Assembly (NCBI RefSeq): GCF_003289645.1
Contig: NZ_QLYX01000016.1
Coordinates: 1 to 64,000, forward strand
Source of the DNA: Actinomadura craniellae
GTDB lineage: Bacteria > Actinomycetota > Actinomycetes > Streptosporangiales > Streptosporangiaceae
DNA: 64,000 nt
Direction: 5' to 3'
This document shows, piece by piece, positions 1 to 7,662 of the stretch (position 1 is its first letter; each line of letters opens with the position of its first letter). Below the pieces are notes generated by a model, which was not told the origin of the DNA, did no database searches, and worked only from the letters and a program-made list of their open reading frames with translations. Position numbers and translations under genes: made by a program.

Positions 1-59
1 ACCCACGCGTGATCAAACGAGGTCGCCACAACGCTTATATCGTCAAGAAACCCCATCAT
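1..59 (-). CDS. possible 5' end of a leftward gene, cut by the window edge
   Basis: An open frame runs leftward from two consecutive ATG codons (59 and 56) to the window edge. It reads MMGFLDDISVVATSFDHAW. The amino-acid mix looks like a real N-terminus and the orientation is divergent to the NUDIX gene, but only 19 residues are visible and the Shine-Dalgarno match is weak. No family can be assigned. Confidence 0.3.
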   Translation of the reverse strand, partial: MMGFLDDISVVATSFDHAW

Positions 60-252
60 CGCGGAACTCGACACAATGAGCCGCCTACCATCCGCGTCCT
101 CGCAACATGCCTAACTTAGTGGCATTGTGCTATGACACCCTGAATCCTCAAGGATCACCTGGTGTGAGCGCATGCGGTGGCGAAGCCCACGGTGAGAAGG
201 AATGGTCGGTGCAGCGGGTTGCGCTGGGGTCGGTGACGTGGCGGAGACGGGT

Positions 253-720
253 ATGGGCGACACTCTCGCCGTCGATGACGACGGCAACAGGCTGGTGGCC
301 TTCCACCGGGTTGCCGAGTCGACCCGGTTCGGCGACGCGCCGCTGCCGCTCGCGCTGGTCGCGGCCTGGCACGGCGACCGGCTACTGCTGGGCTTTAACC
401 TGCGGCGCCGCTACTGGGAACTGCCCGGCGGCATGATCGACCCCGGCGAGACGCCGCGCCAGGCGGCGGCCCGGGAACTGCACGAGGAGACCGGCCTGCG
501 CGCCGACGACCTCGACTTTGCCGGCTACGCCCTGTTCCTCCTCGCCCGTGGACAGCGCGCCGAGTACGCCGCGCTCTACACCATCGAGGCCACCCCGCAC
601 GACGGCTTCGTCCCGAACTCCGAGATCGGCGCGATCTGCTGGTGGGACGGCATCCAACCGCTCGACGGCCGCGTCCAGCCCCTGGACCTCACCCTGGCCC
701 GGCTGGCCCGGCCCCGCTGA
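253..720 (+). CDS. NUDIX hydrolase
   Basis: A 155-residue NUDIX-family hydrolase, expected to cleave a nucleoside diphosphate linked to another moiety in the cytoplasm. The Nudix box is complete at about residues 60-82: GG, then PGE, then REL-x-EET-GL, with the Mg-binding glutamates in place. The length fits a single-domain enzyme. An ATG at 202 would add 17 residues, but the ATG at 253 has GGAG six bases upstream and is preferred. The substrate cannot be told from sequence. The gene converges on the truncated PIN gene, with 21 bases between the stops. Confidence 0.85.
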   Translation: MGDTLAVDDDGNRLVAFHRVAESTRFGDAPLPLALVAAWHGDRLLLGFNLRRRYWELPGGMIDPGETPRQAAARELHEETGLRADDLDFAGYALFLLARGQRAEYAALYTIEATPHDGFVPNSEIGAICWWDGIQPLDGRVQPLDLTLARLARPR

Positions 721-741
721 CAACCGGCCGGCGGCCCCGGG

Positions 742-960
742 TCAGACCTTGACGATACGGACGCGCCCCTGGGTCAGAACGGTCAAGTCCTCAGGGTCGC
801 TGCTGAGGATCACCGCCGGCCCGGGGGCCAGCAGCGCGGTGGCGGCCACGAGCGCGTCGATGGCGTACTTGTGACCGTGCAGCGAAGCACCCGCCAGCAG
901 CCGGGAGGCCCGGTGGGCGATCTGCTCGGTGACCGCGGCGATCTCGATACGTGACAGCAC
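742..960 (-). pseudogene. 5'-truncated PIN-domain (VapC-like) toxin remnant
   Basis: This frame carries only the C-terminal half of a PIN-domain ribonuclease: a helix with HKYAIDALVAATAL (DALVAA is typical of VapC active-site helices), then VILSSDPEDL and a final beta strand. A complete PIN domain is about 130 residues; this has 72 from a GTG at 960. Reading further upstream in the same frame (to about 990) adds QNTQARFDW and then meets a TGA. The N-terminal catalytic aspartate is absent and no antitoxin gene lies upstream, so it is probably a relic of a type II toxin-antitoxin locus. Confidence 0.65.
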
Positions 961-1067
961 CCAGTCGAAACGCGCTTGGGTGTTCTGGGGTCACGGGCAC
1001 CCCACATGCCATGATCGGATTTCCTGCGGCAACGTCCGAGGCCGGCCGGTGATGAGGAGCATGACGA

Positions 1068-1577
1068 GTGACCGTTGATCGCCGGATGGAACCGCCGCAC
1101 TCCGGCAGTGAACGTGAAACGCTGCGGGCCTTCCTCGACTACCAGCGGGCGACGCTCGCCATGAAGTGCGACGGGCTCACCGACGCGGAGTTGCGGCGGC
1201 GGTCGATGCCACCTTCGACGCTTTCGCTGCTCGGCCTGGTGCGGCACATGGCCGAGGTGGAGCGCGCCTGGTTCCGCCGGGTGTTCGAGGACAACGACGC
1301 GCCGATGGTCTGGTCCGACAAGATCGACTTCCAGGCGGCGTACGACGCGAGCGGGTCGACCAGGGCCGAGGCCTTCACGGCCTGGGAAGCGGAGGTCGAG
1401 AACTCCCGCCGCATCGAACGGGAGGCCGGGTCGCTGGACCTGGCCGGGTACCAGCCCCGGTGGGACGAGGAGGTCTCGCTCCGGATGGTGCTGGTCCACG
1501 TGCTGCTGGAGTACGGCCGCCACAACGGGCACGCGGACTTCCTGCGCGAGGGCATCGACGGAACCGTGGGAGCCTGA
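1068..1577 (+). CDS. DinB/DUF664 family protein
   Basis: A 169-residue DinB-like four-helix protein of the DUF664 subgroup. In actinomycetes this fold includes thiol-dependent (often mycothiol) S-transferases that bind a divalent metal. Candidate metal ligands are H60 in LVRHMAEVERAWF and the histidines of the C-terminal HNGHADFLRE motif (about 152 and 155), with H144 nearby. GTG 1068 is preferred because GGAG lies nine bases upstream; ATG 1086 is an alternative. Whether it uses mycothiol and on what substrate is not shown by the sequence. It has no evident operon partner. Confidence 0.8.
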   Translation: MTVDRRMEPPHSGSERETLRAFLDYQRATLAMKCDGLTDAELRRRSMPPSTLSLLGLVRHMAEVERAWFRRVFEDNDAPMVWSDKIDFQAAYDASGSTRAEAFTAWEAEVENSRRIEREAGSLDLAGYQPRWDEEVSLRMVLVHVLLEYGRHNGHADFLREGIDGTVGA

Positions 1578-1894
1578 GCGACCCGGTCCAGCGCCTCCGC
1601 CCCGCGGGGGTGCTTGCTGGCGGGTGGAATCGGCTCTTTGTCCGCATCGGTGGTGGACGGTACGGGCGAGAGAGCGGCGCTCGCGGGTGGCGTGTGCGCG
1701 ATCCGAACGTTCGGATTTCGGATGTTCGAGTTCGGGACGCCGCTGAAAGGCGGGTGGGCGGTGCCTTTCGGCCACCGAACACACAGGAATTTCATGGAAA
1801 CGCTCCGATTTCGCGTGGTAACACTGTGTGGACATGCCGGAACCCGCCCCGCTCGGCCCGTACCGTTCCTGACCTGATCCCCCGGAGGTCACCG
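1578..1894. other. intergenic region with operator-like palindromes
   Basis: No gene with convincing coding character was found here; frames in this stretch have no family resemblance. It contains a perfect 16-bp palindrome (1701-1716) followed by further TTCGG/TTCGA half-sites, and probably holds the promoter of the truncated XRE gene that follows. Confidence 0.6.
1701..1716. promoter_or_regulatory. perfect 16-bp palindrome, candidate operator
   Basis: ATCCGAACGTTCGGAT is perfectly self-complementary and is followed at once by TTTCGGATGTTCGAG, which repeats the half-site. It lies 179 bases upstream of the truncated XRE regulator, where an autoregulatory operator would be expected. A related arrangement, GTTCG-GATTT-CGAAC, occurs at 3973-3987. 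Binding is inferred only. Confidence 0.45.
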
Positions 1895-2134
1895 GTGACC
1901 AGCCCCTTCGTCCGACGCCGCCGCCTGGGTGCCGAACTGCGCGTGCTGCGCGAAAAGCGCGGGATGACCGCCGACGAGCTGTCCCGGCGGCTGTGCCGGT
2001 CCCGCGCCAAGCTCTCCAAGCTGGAGAACGCCCACGTCCGCCCCGACCTCGCCGAGGTCATGAAGATCCTCGACATCCTGGAGATCACCGGACGGTGGTG
2101 TGGGCACGATGAACGTTGCTGGACACCGGCCTAG
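1895..2134 (+). pseudogene. truncated XRE-family (DUF5753-type) regulator, N-terminal HTH only
   Basis: A 79-residue frame from GTG 1895 (GGAGG six bases upstream) with a clear helix-turn-helix: RRRRLGAELRVLREKRGM, TADELSRRL, SRAKLSKLEN, then a PDLAEVMKILDILEITG segment. It aligns by eye with the first 80 residues of the intact DUF5753 regulator at 7663-8526. The roughly 200-residue ligand/partner domain is missing. After EITG the frame turns into RWCGHDERCWTPA and stops, which suggests a frameshift or deletion. The bare HTH could still bind DNA, but a relic is more likely. Confidence 0.7.
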
Positions 2135-2195
2135 GCCAGTGAACCGCCGCCGTTGGGCGGACAGGCCGGGCGGACGCGTCGTACGGCGTCAGCGG

Positions 2196-2603
2196 CTATG
2201 CGGTCCGAGGGGGCTGGAAGGCGGTGGAGTCGCCGGTGTCCACGATCTCGTGGCCCAGCGGGGTCAGGGAGATCGGGATCAGCTTGAAGTTGGCGATGCC
2301 GAACGGGATACCGATGATCGTCAGGCACAGCAGCGCCCCGGTGACCAGGTGGCCCAGGGCCAGCCACCAGCCGACGAGGACGATCCAGATGACGTTGCCG
2401 ATGAGGGAGGCGGTTCCCGCGCCGGGCTTGCGCACCATGCTCCTGCCGAAGGGCCAGAGCGCGTAGCCGGCGATGCGGAACGAGGCGATGCCGAACGGGA
2501 TCGTGATGATGAGGATGCAGCAGATGATGCCGGCGGCGACGTACCCCAGGGCCAGCCAGAACCCGGCGAGCACCAGCCACAGCACATTCAGAAGCGTCCG
2601 CAT
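2196..2603 (-). CDS. YccF domain membrane protein
   Basis: A 135-residue protein made of two copies of the YccF (DUF307) unit. Each has a hydrophobic helix pair followed by an IPFGIA motif: ITIPFGIASFRIAGYALWPFG in the first half and IGIPFGIANFKLIPISLTPLG in the second. Four membrane segments are likely. The function of the family is unknown. The start is fixed by a leaderless-type -10 box, TAGACT (2610-2615), six bases before the ATG. Single gene with no co-oriented neighbour. Confidence 0.88.
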   Translation of the reverse strand: MRTLLNVLWLVLAGFWLALGYVAAGIICCILIITIPFGIASFRIAGYALWPFGRSMVRKPGAGTASLIGNVIWIVLVGWWLALGHLVTGALLCLTIIGIPFGIANFKLIPISLTPLGHEIVDTGDSTAFQPPRTA

Positions 2604-2609
2604 GGAAAC

Positions 2610-2615
2610 AGTCTA
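2610..2615 (-). promoter_or_regulatory. -10 box of a leaderless promoter (yccF-like gene)
   Basis: TAGACT on the minus strand lies six bases before the ATG at 2603, so transcription should begin at or next to the start codon. Confidence 0.55.
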
Positions 2616-2708
2616 AGACCGGGAGCCGGTGAGGTTTTGACGGCTCTGTCCCATATGGCTGGGACCTCCACCAGGGCGCCCCACGCGCCTGTATCGGCCT
2701 CACCTAAT

Positions 2709-2747
2709 GACGTCCCGCCGACCGCGACCGGTGGCCGGCGGGACGTC
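2709..2747 (-). terminator. intrinsic-type hairpin terminator
   Basis: A perfect 12-bp stem (2709-2720 with 2736-2747) and a 15-base loop, 28 bases beyond the stop of the small hydrophobic protein gene ending at 2776. No long U tract follows, as is common in high-GC actinomycetes. Confidence 0.6.
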
Positions 2748-2775
2748 AAACGCCTACCCGTGCTGGAGATCGTTG

Positions 2776-3135
2776 TCATGACCACTCGATGCCGTATTGC
2801 TCTAGCAGGAACCGCCTGATCTCGGCATCCGAGTAGCCCTCCTCCCGTAGCGACATGATGATGTACGCAGCCACTTCGGCAACCGTGTAGGTTACGCCGC
2901 CCAAAACCAGGGTCGCGGCGCCGACCTGGAGGGCGTTGCTGAGCGCCGGGAGAAGCCCTACGGCGTGTTGGCCGAAGAGGCCCTGGGCGAGTGCGTGCAA
3001 AGCCTGGCCTCCGGCCTGCTGCGCCACCACGTGCCCGCCGTAAGAGACAGCGGCCCCCTTTGCCGCCAGGAGTGCCTTGAGAGCAACAGCCCCCTTCACC
3101 AGAAGGGCTTCAGTGAGAACGGGAATGTACACCAT
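2776..3135 (-). CDS. small hydrophobic protein of unknown function
   Basis: A 119-residue protein that I do not recognise. It is Ala/Val/Leu-rich, with hydrophobic stretches at about 5-30 and 70-95 (LVLGGVTYTVAEVAAYIIM), and ends in a charged LREEGYSDAEIRRFLLEQYGIEWS segment that resembles a short helical bundle tail. The open frame extends upstream to 3312, but the ATG at 3135 follows a GGGGG tract and starts the hydrophobic part; ATG 3162 is the alternative. DNA around and upstream of the gene is less GC-rich than the surroundings, so recent acquisition is possible. Confidence 0.5.
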   Translation of the reverse strand: MVYIPVLTEALLVKGAVALKALLAAKGAAVSYGGHVVAQQAGGQALHALAQGLFGQHAVGLLPALSNALQVGAATLVLGGVTYTVAEVAAYIIMSLREEGYSDAEIRRFLLEQYGIEWS

Positions 3136-3342
3136 GCGACCCCCATGATTGCGTGCCCGCATTGCATACTTCGACACTCCTGGCGATAAGTCAATAACAG
3201 CCGCTTCCACCCCCAGAACCTTTCCCCCGTATCGGCCACCCGATAAATGGTTGCAATCTCCTTCTCCCCGCTCAACGAAATGATCATTTCCATGAAACAT
3301 GTCGGGTGACACAAATACAAACCCGCCGGTCTCGAATATCCG

Positions 3343-3912
3343 CTAGGCCCCCGGTACGGCGCGACATCCAGCGGCGACGATCGTTGCCGCGAGCGCCATC
3401 CGCTGGTCCTTCCCCCAGGGCGGCCCAAACCTGGCCCGCGGGCCGTGCAGGACCTCCTCGGCCCGCTCCGCCAGGATCCCGGCAGCTTGGTTCTCCACGT
3501 TCTTGGCGTCGTAGCAGTGGACGGTCCAGCCACGTTCACGTGCGAGCCCGGCCAGGACCTGGCGGTACATGACGGAATCCGCGCGACTTTCGTACGGCGC
3601 ACGGCGCTGGACGGTGATGTCTTCGGGGAAGTCGGGGGGCCATGCGCGGAGCGAGACCGAGATGATCGGCTCGCGCAGTGCGGAGGCGAGTTCGTCCAGC
3701 GAAGCCGACGTCGCCCGGGCCACCGACGCCCGCACCCGGGCCACCAGCTCCGCGGCCGCAGCATCGTCGAGGGGTTTGCCTTCGTGGTGGATGGGCGCCG
3801 TCGGCATGCCGGGCTCGATCAGTTCGATCCGCCGACGGTCCACGACCTGGTGGTCGGCCGACGCCGTGATGGCCACGGCCCAACCGAAATGATGGGCCAA
3901 CCCCACACGCAT
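3343..3912 (-). CDS. conserved actinomycete protein of unknown function
   Basis: A 189-residue protein beginning MRVGLAHHFGWAVAITASAD, followed by a VVDRRRIELIEPGMP strand-rich segment and a helix-rich remainder with an RYQVLAGLARERGWTVHCYDAK-like core. I recall similar unnamed proteins across Streptomyces and relatives but no assigned function. The layout (early hydrophobic strand, D-x-x-V-V-D-R-R-R, later nucleotide-handling-like core) is loosely RNase H/actin-like, which is only a guess. ATG 3912 is favoured because CATACT lies seven bases upstream, matching the leaderless promoter pattern of this window; the longer frame to 4020 is rejected. Confidence 0.65.
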   Translation of the reverse strand: MRVGLAHHFGWAVAITASADHQVVDRRRIELIEPGMPTAPIHHEGKPLDDAAAAELVARVRASVARATSASLDELASALREPIISVSLRAWPPDFPEDITVQRRAPYESRADSVMYRQVLAGLARERGWTVHCYDAKNVENQAAGILAERAEEVLHGPRARFGPPWGKDQRMALAATIVAAGCRAVPGA

Positions 3913-4249
3913 GACCCCGAGTATGCACCGACCGGCCCGCGGCCGGACAGATCGCACGGCCACACCGATCGGGTTCGGATTTCGAACACGCGCCAAGAGC
4001 GATCCGGAAGTTCCCGTCATGTTCGCGAAGCCACTGCGTGTACCAAAACTGCACGTACAGGAACGACATTTTACGTCTCGCCGTATTGGCGGGCGTCGCG
4101 CGCGGACACGCCCGAGCCCCGCTTCGCGGAACTTACCCGTTTCCTACTCAGGATCAGTAAAAATAGGCCATATTGGACCATCAGCCCGCCGAGAGCCGTC
4201 ACCGCGGCGTACCAAGGCTCCTGCAAGCGATCTCACCGCAGAGGACGCC

Positions 4250-5203
4250 ATGAGCGACACCCCCTGGCTGACCGTCGCCGAATTCGAGAACTCGCTGAGC
4301 CTGCTCCCCGGAGCGCTGCGGGAACGGGCCGTCGCGTTGCGTCCCCACCTCTTCAGGCCGCGGCGGAACCGGGACGTCGCCGAGTTCGTGCGCCTGGCCT
4401 TCGACGCCGCGTATCTCAAGGACCTGCCCGCTGCCACGGAGATGATGGGACGTGCCGAGTCCCTGGTGGCCAGGCTCCCGCCGCCGTCCCCGGCCCCACC
4501 CCCAACCTCCAAGCCTTTAGCAATCATGTACCGGGGACTGCGGGGATTGGTTCCCGGGCAGGAGAGGTCGGGTCCGCTGATAGCCGCGACCGACGCCTCC
4601 GCCAAGAAAGGCGGGCGCCGCAGGCGGGGCGACCTGCTCGGCTGGGCTTACATCACCACCGACGGCCGCTGGGGATGCGGTGGGAGGATCTTCGAAGGCC
4701 GGCTCAACCCGCACCGCCGGGGCGGGGCGCTGAGCGGCGAGCTGCGCGCCGTCCACATGATGCTCGAAGACCTCACCGACGTCCCGCAGATGACCGTGCT
4801 GACCGACAGCCAGGGAGCGATCAGCTACCTGCGCAGATGGCAGGCGGGCGAGGTCGGCGCGATGCCCGAGGGGTACAGCATGCGCCCCCGCACCGCCTCC
4901 CCGGGCAGGAGCGGGAAGCCCACGCTGGCCCGGCTCGCCGAGCTGGTCGCGGAACGTCCCCGGCTACGGTTCGAGCACGTCACCGGCCACACCGGCCACC
5001 CCCTCAACGAGGCCGCCGACAGCCTGTCCAGGTTCGCGCGGCGCTGCGTCGGCGGCGAGCAGACCGGCGACCGGACGAGCCTCACCGAACACGCCTCCGA
5101 CCTGGCCGGCGCGTTCCTCGCCGCATGGCACGACCAGGCCGCCACGGACAGCCCGCCCCATGGCCGAGGGGACGTCCGGCGAGGAAGCACACCGCGCCGG
5201 TAG
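4250..5203 (+). CDS. RNase H domain protein
   Basis: A 317-residue protein with an RNase HI catalytic fold at about 108-265. The acidic residues are in place: D115 in ATDAS, E164 in SGELRAV, D186 in LTDSQGAI, and D257 after VTGHTGHPLNEAAD. These cleave RNA in RNA-DNA hybrids. A roughly 100-residue N-terminal extension (helical, then a Pro-rich linker at 77-88) and an Arg-rich tail are unlike the short housekeeping RNase HI. The basic loop KKGGRRRRGD sits where substrate is gripped. ATG 4250 has GAGG five bases upstream. Whether it is a repair or an accessory enzyme cannot be told. Confidence 0.85.
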   Translation: MSDTPWLTVAEFENSLSLLPGALRERAVALRPHLFRPRRNRDVAEFVRLAFDAAYLKDLPAATEMMGRAESLVARLPPPSPAPPPTSKPLAIMYRGLRGLVPGQERSGPLIAATDASAKKGGRRRRGDLLGWAYITTDGRWGCGGRIFEGRLNPHRRGGALSGELRAVHMMLEDLTDVPQMTVLTDSQGAISYLRRWQAGEVGAMPEGYSMRPRTASPGRSGKPTLARLAELVAERPRLRFEHVTGHTGHPLNEAADSLSRFARRCVGGEQTGDRTSLTEHASDLAGAFLAAWHDQAATDSPPHGRGDVRRGSTPRR

Positions 5204-5310
5204 CCGCAGCGGTCGGATTCCCCTGTCCATGTGGGCTGCGCACCTGCCAACCGGCCACCCGCATGCGAAAATCGCGCCATCCGGTCCAAGCCTGTCCGGG
5301 AGGCAGCGCC

Positions 5311-5580
5311 ATGGAACGTCCCTGGGAGGCCGACCCCTCGGCCGCCTTCAAACGCCGGCTGGGCAAGACCGCCGCGGAACTGGGCGACAGCCGCACCGGC
5401 GACGACTGCCCGGAGATCTGGGAACTCGACAACGGTGACGTCGCCATGATCGGCCGGGACCTCACCGAGACGTACGCCGGGAGGCTGCCGGCCGGGGTGC
5501 GGATCGGGCATGACGAGCGTTTAGTGGTCCTGCCCGGCAGGATGCTCCGGGCCGCCAAGCCGGACATCGCCGATGCTTGA
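5311..5580 (+). CDS. small conserved protein, partner of DUF6879 gene
   Basis: An 89-residue acidic protein (ELGDSRTGDDCPEIWELDNGDVAMIGRDLT) that I recognise only as a recurring unnamed actinomycete protein placed just upstream of DUF6879 genes. ATG 5311 follows GGGAGG at good spacing. Its stop overlaps the start of the next gene by eight bases, so the two are probably translationally coupled. Related pairs commonly lie beside XRE/DUF5753 regulators, which are also present here. No enzymatic motif was seen. Confidence 0.7.
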   Translation: MERPWEADPSAAFKRRLGKTAAELGDSRTGDDCPEIWELDNGDVAMIGRDLTETYAGRLPAGVRIGHDERLVVLPGRMLRAAKPDIADA

Positions 5581-6178
5581 GCGGCTGCGCGAGGCCGACG
5601 GAAAGATCCTCGACCGCCCGGCCTACCACCGGGACTCCGCCGCGGAACGGGCCCGGCTCACCGGCGACATCTGGAAACTCGAACGGGCCCAGTACTTCAG
5701 CGAGCCGCACGATCCGGCCTGGCGGGCGCTGATGGACGGCGACTGGCAGGGGGCGATCGGCGTCTTCGAGGAAGAGCGCCCGGCCGCCCGCGAGGAGGCA
5801 CGGCTGTTCGCCCGGCGCGGGACGCCCTTCCGGAGACTGCGGGTCATCGAGTTCCCGATCAGCCGCTACCTGCAATGGGAAATGCATTACTTCCGGCTAC
5901 TGGTCGAGGAGGGGTTCGAGTTGCGGGTCATCGAGGCCTCCCGGCTCGGGCACCTCGAACGGCACCGGCCCGTTCCCGAGGTGGTGGTCCTGGGCGAGCG
6001 CGTGGCCTACGAGGTCCGCTACGACGAGCGGTGGGCCCCGTGCGGCGCCCGCCGCGTCACCGACCCCGAGGTGGTCAAGGCGACCGGGGCTCAGATCGCG
6101 GCCCTGTGGGACGAGGGCGAACCCCTGATGGACTTCTTCGACCGCGAGATAGCACCGCTCCCCGCCCCCGTCTCCTGA
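5573..6178 (+). CDS. DUF6879 family protein
   Basis: A 201-residue protein with the features of the DUF6879 family: WKLERAQYFSEPHDPAWRALMDGDW early, RRLRVIEFPISRYLQWEMHYFRLLVEEGFELRVI in the middle, and a late YDERW and FFDREIAP. The biochemical role is unknown; members are small cytoplasmic proteins associated with actinomycete regulator clusters. It overlaps the preceding 89-residue gene by eight bases, so a two-gene operon is likely. No signal peptide or membrane segment. Confidence 0.8.
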   Translation: MLERLREADGKILDRPAYHRDSAAERARLTGDIWKLERAQYFSEPHDPAWRALMDGDWQGAIGVFEEERPAAREEARLFARRGTPFRRLRVIEFPISRYLQWEMHYFRLLVEEGFELRVIEASRLGHLERHRPVPEVVVLGERVAYEVRYDERWAPCGARRVTDPEVVKATGAQIAALWDEGEPLMDFFDREIAPLPAPVS

Positions 6179-6333
6179 GGCCGCCCGGTCCCATGCCGAT
6201 TCTCCGCAGATCTCCGCATGGCACACGCCCATGGCCGTCCATGGAGCCTCCCGCCGCCTCCCTGTGACCTCCGGAGGCCGGGAACGCATGGCACTTCCCG
6301 CACAAGGACGTCCTTTGCCACGGGTGGAGCCGG

Positions 6334-6903
6334 TCAGGGGAGGCCGGTGCGGTGGTGGCGGTAGTGGGCGATGAGGGTTTCGCGGGGCATGGGGGGCCAG
6401 CGGGTGAGGCGGCCGGTGCGGCGGTCCACGACCAGGAGGGGGCCGGTCGGTTCGGACGGGGTGAACGCGCGGGCGGCGAAGCCGTCGCCGATGTCCTCGA
6501 CGGCCACCGGGAGTGGCGGGCCGCCGCGGCCGTTGAAGAAGCGGTCGGCGCGGCGCCACGCCTCGGCGCGGTCGATCCCGGCGGGGCCCGCCGCGTAGGC
6601 GTCCAGCACGGTGAGGACGGCGTTCAGGGTGCGGCAGCCGCCGGTACCGCACTCGCGGCACACCCGGGGCGCGTCCGGCGCGGTGGTGGGGCGGTGCACG
6701 TCCAGGACGGACGACACGGCGGCGGCGCAGGCCAGCACCAAGCGGCGGGACTCCCGCAGGAACCCGGCGGTGTGCGGGTCGAGATCGGTGGCGAGGCCCG
6801 CCACGGTGTCGATGGCGGTGACGTCGGCGCGCATCGCGGCGAGCAGTGCCGAGCAGACGCGGGCGTGCAGCCGCGCGTGCAGGTCGGCGGCCGGGGGCTT
6901 CAC
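6334..6903 (-). CDS. Cys-motif partner of the SpoIIAB-like ATPase
   Basis: A 189-residue protein I cannot assign to a named family. It is helical, with a central C-x2-C-x4-C cluster (VCRECGTGGCRTLNAV) that could bind zinc, and a C-terminal segment PTGPLLVVDRRTGRLTRWPP. GTG 6903 is chosen because it overlaps the ATPase stop as GTGA, implying translational coupling. A GAGG-like site lies just upstream. The obligate pairing suggests the two proteins act together, perhaps as a switch complex; this is inference. Confidence 0.65.
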   Translation of the reverse strand: MKPPAADLHARLHARVCSALLAAMRADVTAIDTVAGLATDLDPHTAGFLRESRRLVLACAAAVSSVLDVHRPTTAPDAPRVCRECGTGGCRTLNAVLTVLDAYAAGPAGIDRAEAWRRADRFFNGRGGPPLPVAVEDIGDGFAARAFTPSEPTGPLLVVDRRTGRLTRWPPMPRETLIAHYRHHRTGLP

Positions 6904-7361
6904 GCGGACCACCTCGCCGCACCCGCCACGCCCGACCCGTCCCCCGCGCGTTCGGTGAACACGGCGGTGACGACGCGGCCCGACTCGTTGCCGTGCCAGC
7001 CCCAGCTCGCGGCGGTCAGCGAGACGGTGCGCAGCCCGCGCCCGGACTCGGCCAGCGGGCCGGCGTCCCGGGCGACCGGCTCGTCCGGCCCGCCCTGGTC
7101 GGCGACGGACACGGCGACCCCGCCGCCGTCTCGGACGACTCCGACCGTGAACGAGCCGCCCGCCTGCCCGGACTTGGTGTGCCGGACGGCGTTGACGACC
7201 AGCTCGTCCACCGCCAGCAGCACGTCGTCCAGGACGGGACACCCGTCCAGCAGGCAGGCCACGAACCGGCGGACGGCGCGGGCCTGCACCGCGCCACCGG
7301 GGAAGGCCCGCCGCCAGTACAGCGGCGCGGCCTCGGCCATGGGGGGATGTGTCAGCAGCAT
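6900..7361 (-). CDS. ATP-binding protein, SpoIIAB/RsbW-like (HATPase)
   Basis: A 153-residue GHKL-fold ATPase resembling anti-sigma-factor serine kinases. The N box is VDELVVNAVRHT (about 61-72), the G1 box VADQGGPDEP, and the G2 box ESGRGLRTV. These bind Mg-ATP. Many actinomycete genomes carry dozens of such proteins beside HTH/DUF397 genes (WhiJ/AbaA-like clusters). ATG 7361 has GGAGG six bases upstream; the in-frame ATG ten residues earlier lacks one. It overlaps the downstream gene by four bases and is divergent from the XRE regulator 301 bases away. Confidence 0.85.
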   Translation of the reverse strand: MLLTHPPMAEAAPLYWRRAFPGGAVQARAVRRFVACLLDGCPVLDDVLLAVDELVVNAVRHTKSGQAGGSFTVGVVRDGGGVAVSVADQGGPDEPVARDAGPLAESGRGLRTVSLTAASWGWHGNESGRVVTAVFTERAGDGSGVAGAARWSA

Positions 7362-7662
7362 GGGGGACCTCCGGAGAGGGACGCTCGGCATGTGATCGCC
7401 ACCCGCTCACGGACGGCGACCTCATATTCACACTGTGACCGGCCCTCAACCCATCGATTCGGCTCCCGACCTTGGCTCCTGGGGCGGTTTTCGCCGCCAA
7501 GCATCCGAGCGGCCCGGCACCGTGGCGGTTCTATTTCGTGGCCACATGCGGCCTGCCCATCTCAGGCAGACATGCCCTGACCAGCCAAACCATGGGCTAT
7601 ACGTCGAGTAGTCAAGCAGTTACGGCCATCGCGGCCCAGGACGCCTCTCGGGGAGGCCACCG
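7362..7662. other. divergent intergenic region
   Basis: About 300 bases between the leftward ATPase and the rightward XRE regulator. It must hold both promoters. No coding frame is convincing and no extended inverted repeat was found; TATACG occurs near 7599. Confidence 0.5.

Noticed and set aside
1166-2134. Long frame of 322 codons
   Set aside because: Its first part overlaps the DinB gene in another frame and is Arg/Gly-rich shadow; only the section from 1895 has family resemblance.
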